From Pyrrhosoma nymphula (taxonomy: Eukaryota > Arthropoda > Insecta > Odonata > Coenagrionidae): DNA of 64,000 nucleotides. Of the stretch, positions 56,665-64,000 are shown in pieces; position 1 is the stretch's first letter; every line of letters begins with the position of its first letter. The stretch covers positions 20,365,200 to 20,429,199 of the forward strand of contig OY754329.1 of NCBI GenBank assembly GCA_963573305.1. The letters run 5' to 3'. A model generated the notes under the pieces. That model did no database searches. It was not told the DNA's origin and saw only the letters and a list, made by a program, of their open reading frames with translations. Position numbers and translations under genes: made by a program.

Positions 56665-57173
56665 CATTAATTAAAGTGGTCAATTATAAACTCAACAAAA
56701 TTAATATTATTGTATAAATTGGACCGAGCAGAATATTTCAAATGTACGAATAAATTTCTTTGTAAACGCTATCCGCTTGTTCGCAATTTATAGCACAGAG
56801 CAGCCAGGGCAAGGCTGAAAGGCATCGGTAAGGAGAAGTGTGTATGTACTAAGAAAGACCGGGCCTGTAACGTACAGATTGAAGAAGGTAATGTAGGTGT
56901 TCCGCAGGGATCCAGTCACCGACCCATAGTAGGTACTAATAACCAAGAAAGAGTACAGAATTACGTTACAAGCTGTAATAAGTAGGTTGGTTGTTAGGGA
57001 AAGCCACGACAATTGAATTTATTTCCGCCATTGTGAATATGAAGGTAGTTAGAGTGGGAGAGTTTTGGAAATAGAGAAAGGCGGATGGAAACCCGGCGCC
57101 GGAATGAGCCTCATCTTTAATGAAAGCCGCCTAAGGATTTTCCACATAACGTTACATCCGACGAACTTTGAAC
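56665..57173. other. Unassigned; hydrophobic minus-strand ORF
   Basis: 56788-57012 (minus) encodes about 74 strongly hydrophobic residues (NLLITACNVILYSFLVIS, VFLSTYTLLL). It lacks a supporting ATG and splice context, so I do not call a gene. Confidence 0.25.
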
Positions 57174-57813
57174 TTTTGTGTGCTATGTCTGACTGTTTGT
57201 TGGGTGATGTAAGCTCAGTCGATGGGAAAACGTATTAACTTTGGCTTTTACAGCAAGAAAATATTATATCCGAACAACACCGCATTGAATTTCTCTCCTA
57301 ATTAGAACCCAAATACAACTCGAGAATCCACAGAAAAATTACGCCATGGATTTTGAACCCGGGTCTTCTGGATGGTAAGTCAGTATTCAAGTCACCACAG
57401 CAACCGGGTACCCATCAACTGCAAAACATGAGATCTAAAAGATTTTCGGGCTTTGAGAATCAATGGAATGACAAGAAATTGGCAGTTTTAAGAAACGGTG
57501 ACAATTTCATTGCAGTAATTCTGTGGCACGGTTTTATAATGTCTAGTTAACGCTAACTGCAATATGACGAAACCTTTGCGTTAACTTTATGTTAGCAGAG
57601 TGCTCGGGTATTATATGTTACATTACACTGTTGGTCAATTGACGCGAGCGTTGTGGATGGGAGAACGTATTAGCTTCGGTTACACTTCTAACCGGGCCTA
57701 AAATATTTACACTCGATCTTTCGTCAACTATTTTCTTGCTGTAAAAGCTAATGTTAATACGCTCTCCCGTCGACTGAGCTTACATCAACCAACAAACAGT
57801 CTAGCACACAAAA
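57174..57813. mobile_element. Inverted-repeat element, about 640 bp
   Basis: Arms of about 85 bp: TTTTGTGTGCTATGTCTGAC at 57174 with GATGTAAGCTCAGTCGATGG, and the inverse ending at 57813. The interior has no transposase; a SINE-like fragment (57345-57415) sits inside. Family unknown. Confidence 0.65.
57345..57415 (-). mobile_element. tRNA-like SINE fragment
   Basis: Minus strand shows a GGGTTCAAAATCC B-box-like block and TGACTTACCATCCAGAAG upstream. It lies inside the 57.2-57.8 kb inverted-repeat element. Confidence 0.4.
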
Positions 57814-57841
57814 CCCGAAATCTCTGTTTACATAAACTTAC

Positions 57842-58404
57842 TTAAGGTATTTTGAGCGAAATATTTCCCTAGTCATAATGGAGACCATATTCGAATTTTA
57901 TTTTTTTTTATTTCAGCGTCTGTAAGAAGTATGGAGTAAATATTGTAATATTAATGGCGCAAAAACATCGTTATATATGACAAAAATTCTCAGTAACTAA
58001 ATAAATGTATCTGCTCAAGTAATTAACTTGACTCATGTTTTCTCGCCGTACGGCTAAAAAGCCTTCAAAACAGCAGGATTTTTTGTGATTCTGTAAAATT
58101 TACTGCGATAATGGATTAATTTTTATAAACAGTTGAGAAAACATACAAACTACATATCGTTAGTTTTTTTATGTAATCTAGGTGTCATAAATTCCTAACT
58201 TTTTCAATATTCTCCCTCTGGAGCGCATAGTCGTAATCTATCCCGTGTAAAACAGCTTGTATTTTACTGGCAAATTGCTCGGAAAGTGGTTCGGTAAGTG
58301 GTTAATATTTTGATATAATTGGAAAGATGGGAGTTTTTTTCTTTAAAATGAGGCCAAATTCATCAAATTCTAGGTGAATTGATTTTTCGCTCAAACTACC
58401 TTAA
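57842..58404. mobile_element. TTAA-flanked MITE, GGTAGTTTGAGCGA family, copy 4
   Basis: TTAA at 57842-57845 and 58401-58404 flank a 555-bp copy starting GGTATTTTGAGCGA and ending TCGCTCAAACTACC. Confidence 0.85.
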
Positions 58405-58779
58405 ATCCTCCACGGGGTTGCCCCCCAATCAGCCTCGTATCGGCGACGTCACCGTCGTATCCCCACAATCACTGCCTGGGGGAAAGGGAGCCCCTCTCCC
58501 CCCGGGGTTAAGGGGGCGTCGTCAATTTCGCGAAGAGAACGGGGCCTTCCTCCGCTGTCGTGCGGGGATTTCGGTCGACCCACCCCCGGCCCCCTACTCC
58601 CCCACCCCCCACCCTCCCGATGCTCCTGCCGGGAGACATATTGATTCGAGGACAGATGTATCCCCCCCTCCCCTCCCCTTGCCGGAAGATTATGAGCTTA
58701 CGGCCCCGAAGCAGTTTACGGAATGAGATTATTATTCGGTTTCCCTTGAAATTCACCTCTCTCGGACCTCCCCTTCCCC
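58405..58779. other. C-rich low-complexity tract
   Basis: Runs of CCCC and CCCCT give open frames on both strands. No gene supported. Confidence 0.4.
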
Positions 58780-58815
58780 CTATATATACCTCCGACCCCG
58801 AAAAGGGCATTCGTT
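58780..58815 (+). promoter_or_regulatory. Possible RNA polymerase II core promoter
   Basis: CTATATATACC (58780-58790) lies about 28 bp upstream of an initiator-like GCATTCG (A at 58809), downstream of a GC-rich tract. Spacing is right, but no gene is recognised downstream. Confidence 0.3.
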
Positions 58816-59274
58816 AGGGACGACACCATATCGGTCCGCGGATATCGGAGGCTTCCGAACGCACGGGGACCACAGCAAACGAGAAAATCCTCGTCGCAAT
58901 ACCTTCGTGCTTTTCAAGTGGGTATTCGGGTCAGGTACCAAGAGAGAAAGTTCGTGTGGTGGAATTGGTTCGGGTTCAGTGGTGATCCGCCATAGCTCGC
59001 TGTGGTGAAGATACAGAACTTGCTTCTTCTACTTACAAAAAGGGGAGGTATCAGGCGTGTTGTTGTGGAATTCCAACATAATATAGAATCAGGTTATGAT
59101 GATGCAGTGCATCGAAACCCAGGTCAAATAAATTTTTATCTGCGGAAAATAGCATCTTCCAAATTCTGTATTTTGCTTCTTCTTGAATTAGAATCTGTTC
59201 AATATCAGCAAAAATCATCATCTTTTGGCATTTTACTAAATTGAAATTTACTGCTCCGTAAAAAAAATACATTA
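58816..59274. other. No recognised feature
   Basis: Nothing recognised beyond the possible promoter. Confidence 0.3.
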
Positions 59275-59790
59275 TTATGCACATTCAATAAAAAACAATT
59301 TGCTTGGTGTCCCCCTAACAAAAGCTAGGTGTCCCCCAAGGCACTCGGCCTGAGGGTGGGGACACCATAAAAATGAAATAATGCAATACCGATGACCCAG
59401 CTGACCTACAATGGAAATCAAAATAACACACATTAACAATGATATCTTGCACATTGCACCATACATACACTTATATAACTAAAGATTTACCACATGGCGT
59501 ATTACAGACGTATCGATACACTTGGGAGTACAATCAAGAGCTAAATGAAGGAAAAAAGAAACAATTTACATTTTCTATATTCAATAGCCATGGTTTTAGA
59601 CAATTTAAGAATCCACTTAACCTCTTTGCAGTCTTAACATCTTTAGGTAACATATTAAATGCTTTTGGCCCTTTAAAAATGAAAGAACGTTTATACAAAG
59701 TTAAGAAGGTCTTCGGGAAAACATAACAAGAATTATTTCTATGTGCATAGGAGTGTGGTTTTTAAAATATTTTTGGAAAATTGCCAAATG
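59275..59790 (-). mobile_element. LINE RT C-terminal remnant and 3' UTR (minus)
   Basis: Minus-strand frame: KPHSYAHRNNSCYVFPKTFL, then KRSFIFKGPKAFNMLPKDVK and LSGFLNCLKPWLL, stop near 59550. RN......P......S..FKGPK..N.LP.D.K....F...LK.WLL is a standard LINE C-terminal pattern. The 3' UTR includes a GGTGTCCC...GGGGACACC hairpin (about 59309-59370) and ends near an ATAATGTA block at 59275. Confidence 0.55.
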
Positions 59791-60682
59791 AATGGTACTT
59801 ACACTGACAGCCGTGCCTACGATTTCCCCGACCTCAGGGAGTGTCTAACGTTTCCTACGAAAAACTATACATTTTCTTAAGGTTAAACCTTTTTCAAACT
59901 TTTCATATCTTTTACCTCCCTTTATAGGTTACTATTAGGTATTCAAATCATTCATTTTATTTACCCTCAAAATTTTAAAATACAAGAAAAATTCTGTCAA
60001 AACAGTTGAAAATCTAGTTCCTCACTGCTGAAAGGAAAATATTATATAGATTATAGACTTGTAGTTGGAAATCATATATCATATATTTAGTAACGTCGCA
60101 GAAAAAATATAGGTGTGGCGGCCACAGAAAGATTTATTTTCTTCTGACTCTTTTTATTACCGGCATTGCAAAAATAGCGTGCATCCCAGCCTAGTTTTTT
60201 ATGATGATATTGAATGTTAGGAAAGATGTAGATAAAAAATCAGATCACATAGGAGAGCGTTTTAATGGTAGAACTGGTTTGGGCTAAATGATTTTCCACA
60301 ATTTTTTATGTTGAATTAACAGTACCTGATTCACCTTACCCAAATCTGTTAAGTATCATATATCAATTTGTGTGTTCATATATGTTATTACTCTTCACCT
60401 ATAACGTCTTCAGAAGATGAATATACCTGTTGCGTAAGAAGCAGGATGAAACATAATCCAACGTGGCAAGCTTCAAGAGGTCATTCGGTCCCCGAACTAT
60501 GTTGGTCATAATATTTAAATACTTACTTAGTCACGTGAAATTTGTGATAGTTGCTGAAATATTTCTTTTGGTAATAATGTATATGTATAAAGGGTATTGT
60601 CATAGGGTATTCTACCTTCTGGTTGGTGTTCTTTTGGACAGCCCGTACATTAAAACCCCCTTTTTCGGAATGATCTTTAACT
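59791..60682. other. No recognised feature
   Basis: AT-rich spacer. Confidence 0.3.
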
Positions 60683-60989
60683 TATTTAGGAATTTTTCTC
60701 GGGCTCTGCACCAGGTAATTGGCTTCATATTGGCCGACGTTTCGGAAAACGACTTGTTTTCCATTTTCAAGGCGTGTTACGCTCTCTATGTAGGATTTTA
60801 CACTGAACTGAATTGACCGTTTGTCGAGTCCAACAATACGGTCAAACGGTCAATTCAGTCCGATGTAAAATCCTACATAGAGAGAGTAGCACGCCTTGAC
60901 AAGACGAATAGAAAACAAGTCGTTTTTCGAAATGTCGGCCAATATGAAGCCAATTACCTGGTGCAGAGCCCGAGAACAATTCCTAAATA
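60683..60989. mobile_element. Large palindrome with hammerhead-like motifs
   Basis: Near-perfect inverted repeat: TATTTAGGAAT at 60683 to the inverse at 60989, with shared GGGCTCTGCACCAGGTAATT and AATTGACCGTTT blocks and a short central spacer. The minus arm holds CTTGAAAAT, stem II GGAAAAC/GTTTTCC (7 bp) and GAAACGTCGG (60736-60780). The plus arm has AAATGTCGG instead. Confidence 0.75.
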
Positions 60990-61959
60990 TTATTCACCGG
61001 GAAAAACTTAAATCGGATCTTTAACTTCTCTATTGCTTGTCTGCTATGAAGTCACCCTGAAGTTTCTCATACCCTCCGCCTCTCCTTGCGTGTAATATGT
61101 ATATTACAGAGGCGTGACAGTTACACGAACATTTATTATTTTCTTCACTCATTTTGAGAGAATCACGAAATCTAATCCAGCCTAGTTTTTTTGTGCTAAG
61201 GGTTTTTGGTGGTTAGGAAATATAAAATTACATTCAATTAGTTAATATTATTTGAGATTTTAAAGCGATTCTCTGTGTGCGTGTAATAAAGAAATTCTAT
61301 TACACTCTTTTCTCAATGTGTCACGGCATGTATATATTTACCCAGTCCTCCACTCGATTTGTTTCACAGTAAGATTGATGAGTGCTATATATGTGAGTAC
61401 TTTACAGGCATCTTACATGAATATTGTATGAACATGATCCTTGAAGTGCTCCAATTTTATTTTTTTTAAATTGGTTGAAATGCATGCTTTTTTCCCGGCA
61501 TGCTTCATGCATATTCATGGAGCGCCGTACTTCAACCTCGCGAGGTTCCAAATATCACTATTGATTTATTTTTCGCTATGTTGTCTCGCCACCGGAGAGC
61601 GAGAGAGAGAGAGAGAAAAAAAGCCAGAATGTCAGCGAGGCAATCTGCAATGCAGAGTTTCTCGAGCTACTCTTGATTTCGCGAAGGAAATAGGAACATT
61701 GACCGTGAAATCAGCCATGCCAGAAAAAACGCAAAAATGTCGCCGGAATTTCATTACGCTCCATCAGTAGTCTTGTGTCCCCCTGACTTGCGACGCCGCA
61801 ACTGTCGTTTGCTCCCTGCGACACCCCCCCCTTTAATTGTGATCCTCTGCATATCCCCCCGTAACGAAATGACATGAAACTAAATTCATCGCATCGTTCT
61901 GCGTGACCTGACTAATTTTGTCACAGCAGTATTAAACTATGCTTGGAGGAGAATTATTC
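60990..61959. other. No recognised gene; GA microsatellite
   Basis: (GA)n at 61594-61615. Open frames of about 100 residues at 61441-61770 have no recognised content. Confidence 0.3.
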
Positions 61960-61997
61960 TGCATTTTCGCGTTTCCACCGCGTAGGTTGCTTTTTAG

Positions 61998-62037
61998 GAC
62001 AACAGTTTCGCCCGCGTGTTCCAACGGGCGTCTTCAG
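61998..62037 (-). ncRNA. Hammerhead-like motif of the 62 kb PLE
   Basis: Minus strand: CTGAAGA, extra C, stem II GCCCG/CGGGC (5 bp), GAAA, 2-bp stem III with TGTT loop, GTC. Same variant as at 9.7 and 11.4 kb. Confidence 0.6.
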
Positions 62038-62084
62038 TTCGAAGTACCGGGGCATCATTTCGATCAATTTAATTCAATAAGTGT

Positions 62085-62394
62085 TCATTTTGGCCGCGTT
62101 TGTATAGGCCTTCTGTTTCCCTCCATGCTCTGTGATTGGCCATTTTCCTCCCGCCAAATCCTCTCCCATGCATTGGATAAGTGGTAACCATCTTCTCTGT
62201 TGAAATTATCCTTCGTCTTGTTTATTTCTATGGCTTCTCTTATTAGCCTAGGATAATATCTTGGCTTTTTGGATACCAATTTGGCCTCGTCAAAATTAAT
62301 GTTGTGTCCAGGCTCGCTCCAGGCATGCTCAGCAATCGCCGACAAACTGAATTGCTTCTTTCTGGTGGCCCTTTCATGCTCCTTCAGGCGTGTC
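62085..62394 (-). pseudogene. GIY-YIG endonuclease, C-terminal half (62 kb PLE)
   Basis: Open frame from the hAT junction to about 62085: AIAEHAWSEPGH, LVSKKPRYYPRLIREAIEIN, NREDGYHLSNAWERI. AEH....GH....., Y..R..REAIEI.K...N.NREDG..LS..W is the conserved second half of the PLE endonuclease. No stop is seen in this half, so the gene was in good condition when the hAT element landed. Confidence 0.8.
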
Positions 62395-63275
62395 TAGGGA
62401 TCGGAAAATCGATTTTGATTTTAATCGAACATCGATTATCACACTCCGATTTTCGATTTAATCGAAGTCGACTTTTTGTTTTGAAAAACCGATCAAAATC
62501 GATTCTAGCCGATCGATTTTCGATTTTTAGCTTGATAGCTAAAGCTAGAGTTTGAATTTTGCCAATTGAGCTGCGCCAGTACGTAAACCGCCCTCCAGTC
62601 GACCCGCAAGTCCAACTCCAATCCACTACAAGCTTGGAAGGAGATTAAGGTAGAATATCCCCACGTATACAAACCAGCCAGCAGGATTTTATCTATAGTT
62701 GCCTCTACTGTGCCGTGTGAGCGACTATTTTCTCACGCCGGGTTAATTGCAACTCAGGTGCTAAATCGATTATTCGGAGAACATTTAAATATGCCAGTTT
62801 TCTTAAGGTCCATCCCTGAGGAACACTGGTTCCACGGCTTTGCAAACAAGAAATAAATAAAATTCTGTTTTTCATTCTGTGGTATGCCCACTTTTCAATA
62901 TACAATTCTTATTGCTACTAAACTGTATGTAATTTGCTTGTTATATTACCTATGTGTTTATAAGTATTTGTTATGGATTATTACTTTCCTGCATACCTTA
63001 TTAATGTCTTTAAAATAATATATTGTATTAATAAATTTAACTGTATTCGGTTCTTATCCCTAGTGCTTCCATTAACCCATATTTTGCATTTTGTTACAAC
63101 AGCACATCCGTATTTCATCAGACAATTACTTTACTATGTATAAATATCGATTTAGATTTTTCGATTATTTTGGGAAAAAATCGAATTTTTAGAAAATCGA
63201 TTTTAAAAACCAAAATCGAAAGTCGATTAATCGAAAATCGATTCTGGATTTAAATTTCCAATCCCTAGGCGTGTC
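62387..63275 (+). mobile_element. hAT element with perfect 8-bp duplication, inside the PLE
   Basis: GGCGTGTC at 62387-62394 and 63268-63275 flanks an 873-bp element with TAGGGATCGGAAAATC and inverted TAGGGATTGGAAATTT ends. Subterminal regions are repeats of AATCGATTTTCGA-type blocks on both sides. It carries a hATC remnant (62640-62830). Confidence 0.9.
62640..62830 (+). pseudogene. hAT transposase C-terminal remnant (62 kb)
   Basis: Translation: VEYPHVYKPASRILSIVAS, TVPCERLFSHAGLIA, TQVLNRLFGEHLNM, PVFLRSIPEEHW. P.S.VPCERLFS.AG....... RL...HL...VFL is the hATC dimerisation motif of BED-type hAT transposases. The catalytic region is deleted, so the element is non-autonomous. A different hAT lineage from the one at 26.7 kb. 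Confidence 0.8.
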
Positions 63276-63448
63276 TTCATGGACCTGCAAGTCTCGCCTA
63301 TGTAGGACCTCCCGCACGAACATGGCACCTGGTAGACTCCCTCGTAGAATTGCTGAGGAATGTTGTCCTTTGGCCGTGGAAGTAAATTAGATACTTTGGT
63401 TAGGCATTTGTATCTAGTGACGATGTTACAAAAGTTCTGAGAAGACAT
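63276..63448 (-). pseudogene. GIY-YIG endonuclease, N-terminal half (62 kb PLE)
   Basis: From 63448: TRYKCLTKVSNLLPRPKDN, FYEGVYQVPCSCGRSYIGET, CRSMKTRL, then the hAT junction at 63275. GVY.VPC.CG..YIG.T.R...TR is the PLE endonuclease active-site region, in frame with the half on the other side of the insertion. Confidence 0.8.
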
Positions 63449-63450
63449 AA

Positions 63451-64000
63451 CCTTAATATTATGAGAAAAAGAGCATTTACTAGGTTATTGATTGAAAGGA
63501 CGCATGGAGAGAACGAAATATTAATTCTTCTACAGGCGATCCGAGTTTACGTATTACATCTACAAGGTTGAATTACAAGGCTACCTTACTATAGCTGTAA
63601 GTTCGACCACCCAGGGAAAATAAAGGAGACAGAATCTAGTAATGATAGGCATAAATAATCAATTTAGCATGCACCATTAGTGGCCTGAAGAACGACGGAA
63701 AAGAGCTGGTAAAAATGAAATGCATAAATATACATGCATCGTGGACCTTTTTTCATTCTAAATAGCACAAAAATGGATGGTGTCCAAACACTTGTCCTTT
63801 TGGCATTTTGCGGAATACAACGTTCATTAAAGATGCAGATTATATTGTTTTAGATTAAAATTTTACATGAGGAAATTTTCTATTTTTCGCAAGAGTATTT
63901 ACTAGCGGTAAGAATGGCGTGTCATGAATGTAAATATTTTAAATGGTCAACTGAGGAAGCCCTAGGCATAATTAGAGCAAGGAAAATAAACGGGAATGTA
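63451..64000. other. No recognised feature
   Basis: AT-rich. Nothing recognised up to the window end. Confidence 0.3.

Larger units (their letters stand above)
61960..63450 (-). mobile_element. Penelope-like element split by a hAT insertion
   Basis: Minus-strand PLE. The endonuclease starts near 63450 (GVYQVPCSCGRSYIGETCR), is interrupted by a hAT element at 62395-63267 and resumes from 62394 to about 62085 with SAIAEHAWSEPGH, RLIREAIEINKTK, NFNREDGYHLSNAWERI. A hammerhead-like motif is at 61998-62037 in the 3' terminal region. The RT is missing. Confidence 0.85.

Noticed and set aside
56788..57012. Hydrophobic ORF resembling a chemoreceptor fragment
   Set aside because: No ATG start, an in-frame stop just upstream, no splice acceptor and no recognised receptor motif.
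58379..58817. Open frames of 85-115 residues
   Set aside because: Same compositional artefact: C-rich DNA with overlapping frames on both strands.

Overview
This window is eukaryotic nuclear DNA, most probably from an arthropod (likely an insect) with a large, repeat-rich genome. The base composition is AT-rich with scattered C/G-rich low-complexity tracts. No operons, ribosome binding sites or CRISPR arrays are seen, and no intact conserved host gene was recognised. What can be supported is almost entirely a fossil bed of transposable elements: non-LTR retrotransposons (LINEs), Penelope-like elements (PLEs) with GIY-YIG endonuclease remnants and hammerhead-ribozyme-like termini, tRNA-derived SINEs, and DNA transposons (hAT, piggyBac-like, mariner/IS630-like, Harbinger-like, pogo-like) mostly as MITEs. 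The species cannot be fixed from sequence alone.

Region by region. 0-10 kb: three 3' fragments of one LINE family with a (CATCTA)n/(TAGATG)n tail, one inserted inside another; four further LINE remnants of other lineages; two short foldback elements carrying ribozyme-like motifs. 10-17 kb: C-rich tracts, a nested set of inverted repeats (11.1-12.0 kb), a PLE copy with 12-bp target duplication (13.1-13.9 kb), a TTAA-flanked MITE (15.0-15.6 kb), a possible core promoter (16.2 kb) and a SINE insertion with 11-bp duplication (16.5 kb). 17-28 kb: two piggyBac-like elements (17.3 and 24.3 kb), two LINE C-terminal fragments (18.8-19.8, 20.4-21.1 kb), a decayed hAT (26.7-27.5 kb) and long featureless stretches. 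28-39 kb: a mariner-like element with an inverted duplication, three TTAA-flanked MITEs or foldbacks, a PLE (35.4-36.2 kb), SINEs and a hAT MITE. 39-50 kb: an unrecognised 151-residue ORF with a motif I associate with repeated arthropod proteins, Harbinger-like MITEs, a hAT MITE, a shortened PLE copy, a LINE fragment and a SINE cluster. 50-64 kb: a LINE with one in-frame stop, more TTAA MITEs, ribozyme-bearing foldbacks and a PLE split by a hAT element with a perfect 8-bp duplication.

The most interesting theme is the repeated hammerhead-like motif (about fourteen places): a CTGANGA-like core, one extra base, a short stem II, GAAA, a tiny (usually self-complementary) stem III and a U/C cleavage position. 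It sits in the arms of short inverted repeats and at PLE ends. Hammerhead motifs in PLEs are known. The density here, the consistent extra base and the head-to-head arrangement merit checking. A second theme is several unrelated-looking non-autonomous families that share TTAA duplications and begin with GG rather than the CCC usual for piggyBac.
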